From NCBI RefSeq assembly GCF_022524345.1, contig NZ_JAKWJU010000002.1, forward strand, positions 3,162,001 to 3,226,000: 64,000 nucleotides of DNA, in the 5' to 3' direction. Made by a program: the position numbers and the translations under genes. The stretch's first letter is position 1. Each line of letters starts with the position of its first letter. Shown here one piece after another: positions 53,810 to 62,496 of this stretch. Source of the stretch: Streptomyces marispadix (lineage in GTDB: Bacteria > Actinomycetota > Actinomycetes > Streptomycetales > Streptomycetaceae). The notes beneath the pieces were generated by a model that was not told the DNA's origin, did not search any database, and worked only from the letters and a program-made list of their open reading frames with translations.

Positions 53810-54993
53810 TCGCGGCCCCCTCGCTCGTCGTCCTGCTGACGTCCGCCGTGCCGCTGCCCGGCCGCCGGGGTCCCCTCCGCCTCGGCGGCCTGAAGCTCCG
53901 CGCGCAGCAGCCCGGCCTGCTCGTGAAGCTGCGCCGTCCGGTGGGCGAAGACGTGGTCGAAGAGATCCATGGGATCCAACTCCGGCTCCTGGTGCATGCG
54001 TTCACGCATGTCGCCCGCCATCCGCTCGGCTGCCTCGGCGGCCTCCCGCACGCCGGCTTCGTCCAGCAGCCCGCGGTCCCGCAGCTCACGCTCCATCAGC
54101 CTCAGCGGGTCGTGCTCGCGCCAGGACTCCACCTCGGCGGCCTCCCGGTAGCGGGTGGCGTCGTCGGCGTTGGTGTGGGCGTCCAGCCGGTACGTCACGG
54201 CCTCCACCAGAGTCGGGCCGCCGCCTCCGCGGGCGCGCTCCACGGCCTCCGAGAGCACGTGGTGCATCGCCGCCGCGTCGTTGCCGTCGACGAGCCGCCC
54301 CGGCATGCCGTACCCCACGGCCTTGTGCGCGAGGGAGGGCGCCGCGGTCTGCTTCGCCAGGGGTACGGAGATCGCGAAGCCGTTGTTCTGCACGAGGAAG
54401 ACCGCCGGGGCCTGCCAGACGGCGGCGAAGTTGAGCGCCTCGTGGAAGTCGCCCTCGCTCGAGCCGCCGTCGCCCACCATGGCGAGGGCCACGACGTCGT
54501 CGCCCTTGAGGCGTGCGGCGTGCGCAAGCCCCACCGCGTGCGGAAGCTGCGTGGCCAGCGGGGTGCTCAGGGGCGCGACTCGGCTCGCACGAGGGTCGTA
54601 GCCGCTGTGCCAGTCGCCGCGCAGCAGCGACAGCACCTCCACCGGGTCGAGGCCGCGGGCGACGGCCGCGAGCGTGTCCCGGTAGCTGGGGAAGAGCCAG
54701 TCCTGCTCGCGCAGGGCGAGCGCCGCGGCGACCTCGGCGGCCTCCTGGCCGGTGGAGGACGGATAGACGGCGAGGCGGCCCTGCTTGGTCAGCGCCGTCG
54801 CCTGCTCGTTGAACCTGCGGCCGCGCACGAGCTGTCCGTACAGCTCGCGCAGCAGCTCGCCGTCCAGCTCCGCGCCCGTACCGAGAAGCCGGAACGGTTC
54901 CCCGTCGGGCAGCAGGGGAGCGGGGTCGCGGCGGGGTCGCCAGTCCGGGGGCGGTGCGAGGTGGTAGGCACCGGACTGCTCGAGAACCGTCAT
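53806..54993 (-). CDS. 2-oxoacid dehydrogenase E1 alpha subunit (bkd type)
   Basis: About 395 aa. Thiamin-diphosphate motif VALAMVGDGGSSEGDFHEALNFAAVWQAPAVFLVQNNGFAISVP, with YPSSTGQEAAEVAAALALREQDWLFPSYRD and TYRLDAHTNADDATRYR. The NNGFAISVP form is typical of branched-chain-type E1alpha. The ATG at 54993 follows GAGGTG. The leader contains a 14-bp-arm hairpin (55109-55142) and a PaaR-like palindrome (55176-55189). An Lrp-family regulator is divergent, resembling bkdR-bkd arrangements. Confidence 0.93.
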   Translation of the reverse strand: MTVLEQSGAYHLAPPPDWRPRRDPAPLLPDGEPFRLLGTGAELDGELLRELYGQLVRGRRFNEQATALTKQGRLAVYPSSTGQEAAEVAAALALREQDWLFPSYRDTLAAVARGLDPVEVLSLLRGDWHSGYDPRASRVAPLSTPLATQLPHAVGLAHAARLKGDDVVALAMVGDGGSSEGDFHEALNFAAVWQAPAVFLVQNNGFAISVPLAKQTAAPSLAHKAVGYGMPGRLVDGNDAAAMHHVLSEAVERARGGGGPTLVEAVTYRLDAHTNADDATRYREAAEVESWREHDPLRLMERELRDRGLLDEAGVREAAEAAERMAGDMRERMHQEPELDPMDLFDHVFAHRTAQLHEQAGLLRAELQAAEAEGTPAAGQRHGGRQQDDERGGRE

Positions 54994-55108
54994 GGTGAGC
55001 ACCTCACTCGTGGGGGCTGCGGGTTGTCGGGACCGCCGGGCCCGGGCAGGGCCGGACCGCCGAGTCGTGTCGTCGTATGTCGCCTGGCGTGGTCGCACGT
55101 GAGCCCCA

Positions 55109-55142
55109 GGGCCTGTCCGGGAGCGAGTTCCCGGACAGGCCC
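55109..55142. promoter_or_regulatory. Strong hairpin in the leader of the bkd operon
   Basis: Perfect 14-bp arms GGGCCTGTCCGGGA (55109-55122) and TCCCGGACAGGCCC (55129-55142) with loop GCGAGT. It sits in the divergent bkd/Lrp region, 116 nt upstream of the E1alpha ATG. Possibilities are an attenuator in the bkd leader, a block against read-through, or a dispersed palindromic repeat. Confidence 0.6.
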
Positions 55143-55175
55143 CGATGGGCGTGGAGCTCACTGCTGCGCTCCCCT

Positions 55176-55189
55176 ACCGATTGTTCGGT
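55176..55189. promoter_or_regulatory. PaaR-like palindrome in the bkd/Lrp intergenic region
   Basis: ACCGATTGTTCGGT differs from the core of the two strong PaaR-type sites (ACCGATCGTTCGGT) at one central base. It lies between the bkd E1alpha start and the Lrp-family gene. Confidence 0.5.
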
Positions 55190-55290
55190 TGTCGGCACAG
55201 TTTGGCTACAGGCGGCGAGAGCCTGTGGACAAGTTGAGCGATCGTGCGTTCGATGGGAGCAAGACGTCCAGCGAGGGGAGGCCAGAGGGC

Positions 55291-55848
55291 ATGCCGGACG
55301 GACAGATTGCCGAATCGTCCAGCGAACCCGGCGCCCCCGGCGAAGAGGGGGCGGAGACGGCGGAGGGCGCCGCTCCGAGGCCCCTGGACCACCGCCCTCC
55401 TGCCCGTCCCCTCGACCCCGTCGACAGGGACATCCTGCGTCTGCTGCGGTCGGACGGCCGCATGTCGGTACGCGCACTGGCCGAACAGGTCCACATCTCC
55501 CGCGCCAACGCCTACTCCCGCATCAACCGTCTCGTCGACGACGGCGTCATCCGGGGCTTCAGCGCACGCATCGACGAGGAACGGGCGGGGCAGGGCGCCT
55601 CCGCGTACATCACGCTCAAGATCGTCCAGGACTCCTGGCGCAGCGTCCGCGAGAAGCTGCTGCAACTGCCCGGCGCGGCCCATATGGCCCTGGTCAGCGG
55701 CGACTTCGACGTACTGCTGCTGGTGCACACCGCGGACAACCAGTCGCTGCGCGACCTGGTGCTCACGCGAATCCACTCCATCCCGGAGGTGATCAGCACC
55801 CGCACGCTGCTGGTCTTCGAGGAGACGCATCTCGAACCCGACATCTGA
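55291..55848 (+). CDS. Lrp/AsnC-family regulator, BkdR-like
   Basis: About 185 aa. A Glu/Gly/Ala-rich N-terminus precedes the winged helix LDPVDRDILRLLRSDGRMSVRALAEQVHISRANAYSRINRLVDDGVIRGFSARID, then a RAM ligand-binding domain (ITLKIVQDSWRSVREKLLQLPGAAHMALVSGDFDVLLLVHTADNQSLRDLVL). Lrp-type proteins form octamers sensing amino acids. The ATG at 55291 is chosen; an in-frame GTG at 55225 is possible. Divergent position suggests control of the bkd operon by branched-chain amino acids. Confidence 0.9.
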   Translation: MPDGQIAESSSEPGAPGEEGAETAEGAAPRPLDHRPPARPLDPVDRDILRLLRSDGRMSVRALAEQVHISRANAYSRINRLVDDGVIRGFSARIDEERAGQGASAYITLKIVQDSWRSVREKLLQLPGAAHMALVSGDFDVLLLVHTADNQSLRDLVLTRIHSIPEVISTRTLLVFEETHLEPDI

Positions 55849-55996
55849 CCCCCGCCCCGGGGTCCGCGGGGGCGCATCCGGGAGCGCGCCCGACGGTGTC
55901 CGACGGGCGTCCGCGGACTTCCGTACCCGCGTACGGACACGGGCCCGCCCCGCCCGTACTCGGACATGGACACAGGCACGGAAAGAAGCACAGGCC

Positions 55997-56045
55997 CAGG
56001 CCCGGACACACGCTCAGGCCCGGACACACGCTCAGGCCCGGACAC
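55997..56045. repeat. 18-nt tandem repeat, 2.7 units, just upstream of the FAD oxidase
   Basis: CAGGCCCGGACACACGCT at 55997-56014 and 56015-56032, then 13 nt of a third copy. It ends immediately before the ribosome-binding site of the following gene. Confidence 0.8.
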
Positions 56046-56058
56046 GAAAGGCTCCCCC

Positions 56059-57741
56059 ATGACGGACACCCGGCACGCCCCGCGCCGCAAGAGCGCCACC
56101 GCCAGGTCCTGGTGGGGCTGGGGCCGTACGGACCAGGCGCTCCCGGACGGCGAGTGCGCCGCCCTCGCCTCGCTGATCCCCGGCCTCCCGGCCGAGCCGC
56201 TGCCCGTCCCGGATCTCGGCGGCATCGATCTCGCGCCGCCCCGGATCGCACCGCCCGGCTCACTCGCCCCGCTGTTCTCCCACGACCCGGAGGAACGCGC
56301 CGCCCACACCTACGGCAAGGCCTACCGGGACGTCGTACGCGCCCTGCACGGCGATCTGGCCGCCGCCCCCGACCTCGTGGCCTTCCCCCGCACCGAGACG
56401 GAGCTGGTGGACCTGCTCGACTGGGCGGCCACGGCGAACGTCGCCGCGATCCCCTTCGGGGGCGGCAGCTCGGTCGTCGGCGGCGTCGAGTACCGCGGCG
56501 GCGGCCACGCCGCCGTCCTCTCCCTCGACCTCTCCGCGATGGACCGGGTGCTGGAGGTCGACACCGCGAGCAGGGCCGCCCGTATCCAGGCCGGTGTCCT
56601 GGGGCCCGACCTGGAGGAGCAACTACGTGCCCACGGCGGAGGGCTGACGCTGCGGCACTTCCCGCAGAGCTTCGAGTTCTCCACGCTCGGCGGCTGGCTG
56701 GCCACCCGCGCGGGCGGCCACTACGCGACGCTGCACACGCACATCGACGACTTCGTGGAGTCGATGCGCGTCGTCACCCCCGCCGGGACGTCGGAGTCCT
56801 GGCGGCTGCCCGGCTCGGGCGCCGGCCCGTCCCCGGACCGGCTCTTCCTCGGCTCCGAGGGGACGCTGGGAGTGATCACCGAGGCGTGGATGCGGCTTCA
56901 GGACCGTCCGGTGCACAAGGCGTCGGCCGCCGTCCGCTTCACGGACTTCGCGGCGGCTGCCGAGGCCGTACGGGCGGTCTCCCAGTCCGGGCTGCACCCG
57001 GCCAACTGCCGCCTGCTGGACCCGGGCGAGGCCGCACTCTCCGGCGCCGCGCACCACGGGGAGAGCGTGCTGGTGCTGGGCGTGGAGTCGGCGCACCGCC
57101 CGGTGGACGGGCAGCTCGCCGAACTGCTCGCGCTGGCCGCCGACTTGGGCGGCAGCGTCCCCGCGCCGAGCGGGCCGGATGCGCCGGATACACCGGCGAC
57201 GGGCCAGAGCGGTGACGGCAGCGCGGCGGCTGGAAGCGGCGACGCCGTGGGCGCCTGGCGCTCCGCCTTCCTGCGCATGCCCTATGTGCGGGACGGGCTG
57301 GCGCGGATGAGCGCGATCACCGAGACGTTCGAGACGGCCTGCACCTGGGACCGCTTCCCGGCCCTCTACGAGGAGGTACGGACCGGCATCGGCGCCGCCG
57401 TCGAGGAGATCACCGGCAGCGCGGGGCTCGTCAACTGCCGCCTGACGCACGTCTATCCGGACGGCCCGGCCCCGTACTTCACGGTGATCGCCGCCGGGCG
57501 ACGAGGCCGGGAGGCGGCCATGTGGGACGAGATCAAGACCGCCGCGATGGAGATCCTCGCCCGGCACGGCGCCACGGTCACCCACCATCACGCCGTCGGC
57601 AGGGACCACCGGCCCGGCTACGACCGGCAGCGTCCGGAGCCCTTCGCGCTCGCACTGCGGGCGGCAAAGTCGGCGCTCGACCCGCGTGGCATCCTCAATC
57701 CGGGCGTACTCGTCGATCCGCTGCCGGGGCCCACGGGCTGA
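56059..57741 (+). CDS. FAD-binding oxidase, alkyldihydroxyacetonephosphate synthase-like
   Basis: About 560 aa. N-terminal WWGWG segment; FAD-binding PCMH domain with AAIPFGGGSSVVGGVEYRGG, LRHFPQSFEFSTLGGWLATRAGGHYATLHTHIDDFVESMRVVTPAG and LFLGSEGTLGVITEAWMRL. C-terminal domain: RMPYVRDGLARMSAITETFETACTWDRFPAL, LTHVYPDGPAPYFTVIAAGR, THHHAVGRDH and KSALDPRGILNPGVL. The HHHAVG histidines are characteristic of alkylglycerone-phosphate synthases, which make ether lipids in eukaryotes; bacterial roles are mostly untested. The ATG at 56059 follows AAAGG. Confidence 0.9.
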   Translation: MTDTRHAPRRKSATARSWWGWGRTDQALPDGECAALASLIPGLPAEPLPVPDLGGIDLAPPRIAPPGSLAPLFSHDPEERAAHTYGKAYRDVVRALHGDLAAAPDLVAFPRTETELVDLLDWAATANVAAIPFGGGSSVVGGVEYRGGGHAAVLSLDLSAMDRVLEVDTASRAARIQAGVLGPDLEEQLRAHGGGLTLRHFPQSFEFSTLGGWLATRAGGHYATLHTHIDDFVESMRVVTPAGTSESWRLPGSGAGPSPDRLFLGSEGTLGVITEAWMRLQDRPVHKASAAVRFTDFAAAAEAVRAVSQSGLHPANCRLLDPGEAALSGAAHHGESVLVLGVESAHRPVDGQLAELLALAADLGGSVPAPSGPDAPDTPATGQSGDGSAAAGSGDAVGAWRSAFLRMPYVRDGLARMSAITETFETACTWDRFPALYEEVRTGIGAAVEEITGSAGLVNCRLTHVYPDGPAPYFTVIAAGRRGREAAMWDEIKTAAMEILARHGATVTHHHAVGRDHRPGYDRQRPEPFALALRAAKSALDPRGILNPGVLVDPLPGPTG

Positions 57742-57840
57742 GCCGTACGGGCGGGTGCGGGCGTCACGTGATCGGCACGGGCGACGGCGGGACGGCGACG
57801 GCGAGGTGCCGGACGGTGCCTGCCCCTCCCCGCGGGCGGT

Positions 57841-58434
57841 TCAGTTGCGCAGGCCCGCGAACGCGGTGCGTACGACGGCCTCCGCGACCTCGTCGCTGGT
57901 GGCGGCGCCGCCGCGCCCCGCACGCGAGGGCCGGTACCACTCCACGATGGAGTTGATCATGCCGAAGAGCAGCCTGGTCGCCAGCCGCACGTCGACGTCG
58001 GCCCGCAGATCGCCGTCCGCCACGGCCTGCTTCAGCAGCTCCGAGACCCGCTGGTCGAACTCGCGGCGACGGGCCATCGCCCACCGCTCGGTGTCGGTGT
58101 TGCCCCGCACACGCAGCAGCAGCGTCACATACGGCAGCTCAGCCATCAGCACCTCGACCGTGCGCCGGGTGACGTGCTCCAGCCGGTCGATCGCTCGGCC
58201 CTCGCGGGCACGGGGCTCGTCGAGGACGCCGAAGAGCCCGCTGAGCGCGCGGCTTATGGCCCGGCGCAGCAGCTCCTCCTTGCCCCTTACGTGGTGGTAG
58301 ATCGACGACTTGGAGATGCCGGCGGCCTGAGACAGATGCTCCATCGACGTGCCGTCGTAACCGCGCTCGATGAACACCTCCACGGCCACTTTCAGCAGCG
58401 AATCTGGCGTGTAGGTGTCGCGCTTGACCGGCAT
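57841..58434 (-). CDS. paaR: TetR-family regulator, PaaR candidate
   Basis: About 197 aa. HTH: TPDSLLKVAVEVFIERGYDGTSMEHLSQAAGISKSSIYHHVRGKEELLRRAI; C-terminal ligand domain ends ATRLLFGMINSIVEWYRP and VVRTAFAGLRN. The ATG at 58434 begins MPVKRDTYTP; the upstream frame contains the operator and is non-coding. An 18-bp sequence identical to the paaA operator lies 48 nt upstream, and paaN is divergent. These make it the likely phenylacetyl-CoA-responsive repressor of the paa genes. The assignment rests on operator sharing, not on a measured ligand. Confidence 0.85.
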   Translation of the reverse strand: MPVKRDTYTPDSLLKVAVEVFIERGYDGTSMEHLSQAAGISKSSIYHHVRGKEELLRRAISRALSGLFGVLDEPRAREGRAIDRLEHVTRRTVEVLMAELPYVTLLLRVRGNTDTERWAMARRREFDQRVSELLKQAVADGDLRADVDVRLATRLLFGMINSIVEWYRPSRAGRGGAATSDEVAEAVVRTAFAGLRN

Positions 58435-58481
58435 GCGGCCGATGCTATCGGCGTTTTCCACAGGCTCACCGTCCCCCTTGC

Positions 58482-58499
58482 ACCGACCGATCGTTCGGT
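58482..58499. promoter_or_regulatory. PaaR-type operator between the TetR gene and paaN
   Basis: ACCGACCGATCGTTCGGT, identical over 18 bp to 41242-41259 upstream of paaA. Positioned for autoregulation and for control of paaN. Confidence 0.8.
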
Positions 58500-58704
58500 A
58501 GCAGTATCTACCTGTCGCCGCGCTGACGACAGCCCGCGCAGCCGTGCGGGACCGCACAGCTTCCCAGATCGTGCAGTGGTACGGGGCCGCACGTCCGGCG
58601 CCCGCCCGGGCATCGGGCCGGGCGGGCCGGGCAGGGCGGGACAGCGCGGCGCGGCACAGCGTCAGCAAGCCACCATGCCCAGCCCGACGAGGAGTTGGTC
58701 TTCC

Positions 58705-60517
58705 GTGACCGCACCAGTGACCCCGTCCGCGAGCACGTCAGCGACATCGTCCGCGAGCACGCAGGGGCCGGCCGGGGAGGCCGCGCTCCCCGTGGCCCGG
58801 CTGATCGAGAGGCATCGGCCCACGCTCGACCGTGCGCTTGAGGCGATCCGCACCCGGGAGTACTGGTCGCCCCACCCCGAGCACCCCAAGGCGTACGGGG
58901 AGGATTCGGGCATCGCCGGTTCGCTGAGCGCCGGGCAGGGCCAGGCCGCCTTCGACGCGCTGCGCGGCAGCCGGTTCGAGATCGAGGGCCAGCCGGGCGC
59001 CGCGGGCCCCAGCGGCGGCTGGACGGCGACCGAAGTCTCGCCGTACGGCCTGGAGTTGGGCATCGAGTATCCGCGCCCCGACATCGATGTGCTGCTGCCC
59101 GAGATGCGCAAGGCGATGCCCGCGTGGCGCGAGGCGGGGCCCGAGGCGAGGGCGGCGGTGTGCCTGGAGATCCTGGCCCGTATCAGCGCCCGTACGCATG
59201 AGTTCGCCCACGCGGTGATGCACACCAGCGGGCAGGCGTTCATGATGGCGTTCCAGGCCGGTGGCCCGCATGCGCAGGACCGCGGGATGGAGGCCGTGGC
59301 CTACGCCTTCGCGGAGCAGGTGCGCACCCCGGAGGCCGCCGACTGGTCCAAGCCGCAGGGCAAGCGCGATCCGCTGGAGCTGGGCAAGCGGTTCACGGCG
59401 GTCGGCCGCGGCGTATCGCTGCTGATCGGCTGCAACACCTTCCCGACGTGGAACGGCTATCCGGGCTTCTTCGCCTCCCTCGCCACCGGCAATCCGGTGC
59501 TGGTCAAGCCCCATCCGCGTGCGGTGCTGCCGCTGGCGCTGACGGTGCGCATCGCCCGTGAGGTGCTGACGGAGGCGGGCTTCGAGGCGAATCTCGTCGC
59601 GCTGGCCGCCGAGCGCGAAGGCGAGGGCATCGCGAAGGAGCTGGCCGTACGCCCGGAGATCCGCATCATCGACTACACGGGCTCCACGGCCTTCGGCGAC
59701 TGGCTGGAGAGCAACGCCCGCCAGGCCCGCGTCTTCACGGAGAAGGCGGGGGTCAACACCGTGATCGTCGACTCGACGGACGATTACAAGGGCATGCTCG
59801 GCAATCTCGCCTTCTCGCTGTCGCTCTACAGCGGCCAGATGTGCACCACCCCGCAGAATCTGCTGATCCCAAGGAACGGCATCAGCACGGACGCGGGGAG
59901 AGAAGTCCTACGACGAGGTGGTCGCCGATCTGGCCACCGCCGTGGGCAAGTTGCTGGGCGACGACGCCCGCGCGAACGCCATCCTGGGCGCCATCGTCAA
60001 CGAACAGGTGCGTGAGCGCGTGGAGTCGGCGGGCTCGACGGGCGAAGTGGCCCTGGAATCCCGGGCGGTGGAGCATCCCGACTTCCCCGGCGCGACGGTG
60101 CGTACGCCCGTGATCGTCAAGCTGGAGTCGGCGAAGCCGGAGTCCGAGGCCGTGTGCTTCTCCGAGTGCTTCGGGCCGGTCTCCTTCGCGGTCGCCGTGG
60201 ACTCCACCGCCGACGCCGTGGCGCTGCTGCGCAGGACCGTACGGGAGAAGGGCGCGATGACGGTCGGCGCGTATACGACGTCACCGGCCGCCGAGCGCCT
60301 GATCGAGGAGGCGTGCCTGGACGAGTGCGCGCAGCTCTCGCTCAACCTCACCGGAGGGGTGTATGTGAACCAGACCGCCGCGTTCTCCGACTTCCACGGC
60401 TCGGGCGGCAATCCGGCTGCGAACGCCGCGCTGTGCGACGGTGCGTTCGTCGCCGACCGCTTCCGCACGGTGGAGGTGCGCCGGCCCGCGCAGCCCGCGG
60501 CGTCCACCGAGGACTGA
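58705..60517 (+). pseudogene. paaN: Phenylacetate degradation aldehyde dehydrogenase PaaN, frameshifted
   Basis: GTG at 58705 with GAGGAG upstream. The first frame carries PSGGWTATEVSPYGLELGIEYPRPDIDVLLP, RGVSLLIGCNTFPTWNGYPGFFASLATGNPVLVKPHPRAVLPLAL, IIDYTGSTAFGDWLE, TEKAGVNTVIVDS and the catalytic Cys in SLYSGQMCTTPQNLLIPRNG. Just after ISTDAG the frame changes near 59896-59902 (GGGGAGAGAAG). The second frame continues EKSYDEVVADLATAVGKLL through CFSECFGPVSFAVAVDS and GGNPAANAALCDGAFVADRF. One extra base in the GAGA run explains the shift. Total length fits PaaN (about 600 aa with its Ser-rich N-terminus). A sequencing slip is likely; if real, the enzyme loses its C-terminal 200 residues. 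Confidence 0.85.
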
Positions 60518-60825
60518 CACGGCCCCGGGCGATCGCCGCCCGCCAACGTCGACGTCCACGTGCACGCCCGCGCCCGCGCCCGCGCACCGATGAAAACCCG
60601 TGGACGACACCCAGTGGACGACAGCCCAGGGACGACAGCCCAGGGACGACGACCCGGCGACAAAAACGGGGCGCCCAACGCGTGCGGTGCGCGTCGGGCG
60701 CCCCTGTCTCGGAGACCGGACCAACAGGCCGGTCGGAGGCGGCCGTTCGGCGGCCTCGGCAGGCGGCCGGGCGTCCCGTCGGCCGCGGCGACCGGAAACG
60801 CTACGGCCGGGACCGGGCGATGCCG
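60518..60825. other. Convergent intergenic region, paaN / PASTA kinase
   Basis: About 308 nt with no gene. Contains short direct repeats (GGACGACAGCCCAGG-like units, 60600-60655) and the terminator at 60668-60704. Confidence 0.6.
60668..60704. terminator. Bidirectional terminator, paaN / PASTA kinase
   Basis: Outer arms GGGGCGCCC (60668-60676) and GGGCGCCCC (60696-60704); inner arms ACGCG/CGCGT around TGCGGTG. CAAAAA on the left gives a U-tract-like end for the minus-strand transcript. Confidence 0.8.
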
Positions 60826-62496
60826 TCAGTCGGCGGGCTTACCGGTGGAGACGGTCAGGTCGATCTTGTCCTTCTCCGGGTCCAGATACTCGATGCCATC
60901 GGGGGACTGCTCAAGAACCATGTTCTTGCCCCAGATGTTCTCGTCCTCGTGTGAGATCTCCCCGAGCTTCCAGCCCGCGGCCTTGATGCACTTCTTCACC
61001 GAGTCAAGGTTCTTGTAGGTGAAGTCCGGCACGATCTTCTTGCCCGCGTCCGAGTAGCTGTCGGACGCGTCGGTGCAGCGCGTGGTCTCGATCGTCTTGG
61101 ACTTGTCCTCGGGCTTGAAGCCGCTTACGCCCTCGTCCTCGCCCTCTTCCTCGCTGGTCTCGGGCGCGGGCGCCTCGGTCTCCGGCACCGCCGTGGCAGA
61201 GGGCTTGTCGTCCGCCTTCTTGTCTCCGGGGTTCGTCAGCACGAACGCGATGATCACCGCCGTGATCGCCACTAGCACGGCGACCGCCGAGCCCACGATC
61301 ACTGGGGTGTTGCTCTTACGGCCGCCGCCTCCGCCGGAGGGCTGCGGCGACAGCGTGTACGGCGGCGGGGTGTGCTGGCCCTGGCCCGGCTGCGCCCCGT
61401 AAGGCGACGGCGCTCCCGGCGGGTACTGGCCCATCGGCCCGGTGGCGGGCGGCGGAGGCGTCGACGGCCCGAAGCCGTACTGCGGCTGGTACTGCTGCTG
61501 CCCCGGCGGCGGCCCGCCCTCCCCGACCTGCGGGAAGACCGCCTGCCCGACGCCGGCGCCGCTCTGCGCGGGCGCCCCGCCCGGGACGATGGACGGGGAG
61601 GCACCGGCGGCCGCAGCCTGCCCCGCGACCCGCGTGCACTCGCCGAGCATCGTCTCCGCGGAGGGGAAGCGCTCGTTGGGGTTCTTCCGCAGCGTCCGCG
61701 CCACCAGCGCGTCGACGGCGGGCGTCAGCGACTGGTTGATCGCCGACGGCGTGGGCGCCTCCTCCTGGACATGTGCGTATGCGATGGCCAGCGGGGAGTC
61801 GGCGTCGAACGGCAGCCGCCCGGTGAGGAGTTCGAAGAGCATGATGCCGACCGAGTAGAGGTCGGAACGGGCGTCGACGCCGCGCCCCAGCGCCTGCTCG
61901 GGCGAGAGGTACTGGGGGGTGCCCACGACCATGCCGGTCTGCGTCATCGACGTGACCCCGGACTGCATGGCACGTGCGATGCCGAAGTCCATGACCTTGA
62001 CGACACCACGCTTGGTGATCATCACGTTGCCGGGTTTGATGTCCCGGTGCACCAGCCCCATCTCATGGCTGACCTCGAGAGCCGCCAGCACATCGCCGGT
62101 GATCTTCAGCGCCTTCTCGGCGGGCATCGCGCCGAACTGCGCGATGTCCTCGTCCAGTACGGAGCGCAGCGGCTTGCCCTCGACGTACTCCATGACGATG
62201 TACGGCACCATCGAGCCGTCTATCTCGTCCTCGCCGGAGTCGAAGACCGAGACGATGTTGGTGTGTGTGAGCTTCGCGACAGCCTGTGCCTCGCGGCGGA
62301 AGCGCTCACGGAAGGACTGCTCGCGTCCCAGCTCGGTGTGGAGGGTCTTGACCGCGACCTTGCGGTCGAGAACGGAGTCGTAAGCGAGATAGACCGAGGC
62401 CATGCCGGCGCCGAGCAGGCTCTGCAACTGGAAACGGCCGCCTCCGACCGTGCGGCCCGCGTACTCCGCGGATGCCTGTCCGCCGTCGTCACTCAT
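60826..62496 (-). CDS. PknB-type Ser/Thr protein kinase with one PASTA domain
   Basis: About 556 aa. Kinase domain (residues ~15-275): FQLQSLLGAGMASVYLAYDSVLDRKVAVKTL, catalytic HRDIKPGNVMI, DFGIARA and GTPQYLSPEQALGRGVDARSDLYSVGIMLFELLTGRLPF. A Pro/Gln/Gly-rich juxtamembrane region follows, then one membrane helix (PVIVGSAVAVLVAITAVIIAFVLTNPG), an acidic stalk and a C-terminal PASTA-like domain (KKIVPDFTYKNLDSVKKCIKAAGWKLGEISHEDE). PASTA domains sense peptidoglycan fragments. The ATG at 62496 follows GGGGAGCAG. A second kinase is divergent. Confidence 0.93.
   Translation of the reverse strand: MSDDGGQASAEYAGRTVGGGRFQLQSLLGAGMASVYLAYDSVLDRKVAVKTLHTELGREQSFRERFRREAQAVAKLTHTNIVSVFDSGEDEIDGSMVPYIVMEYVEGKPLRSVLDEDIAQFGAMPAEKALKITGDVLAALEVSHEMGLVHRDIKPGNVMITKRGVVKVMDFGIARAMQSGVTSMTQTGMVVGTPQYLSPEQALGRGVDARSDLYSVGIMLFELLTGRLPFDADSPLAIAYAHVQEEAPTPSAINQSLTPAVDALVARTLRKNPNERFPSAETMLGECTRVAGQAAAAGASPSIVPGGAPAQSGAGVGQAVFPQVGEGGPPPGQQQYQPQYGFGPSTPPPPATGPMGQYPPGAPSPYGAQPGQGQHTPPPYTLSPQPSGGGGGRKSNTPVIVGSAVAVLVAITAVIIAFVLTNPGDKKADDKPSATAVPETEAPAPETSEEEGEDEGVSGFKPEDKSKTIETTRCTDASDSYSDAGKKIVPDFTYKNLDSVKKCIKAAGWKLGEISHEDENIWGKNMVLEQSPDGIEYLDPEKDKIDLTVSTGKPAD

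Noticed and set aside
58435..58668. Upstream extension of the TetR frame
   Set aside because: It contains the PaaR-type operator and no conserved residues; the HTH protein begins at 58434.
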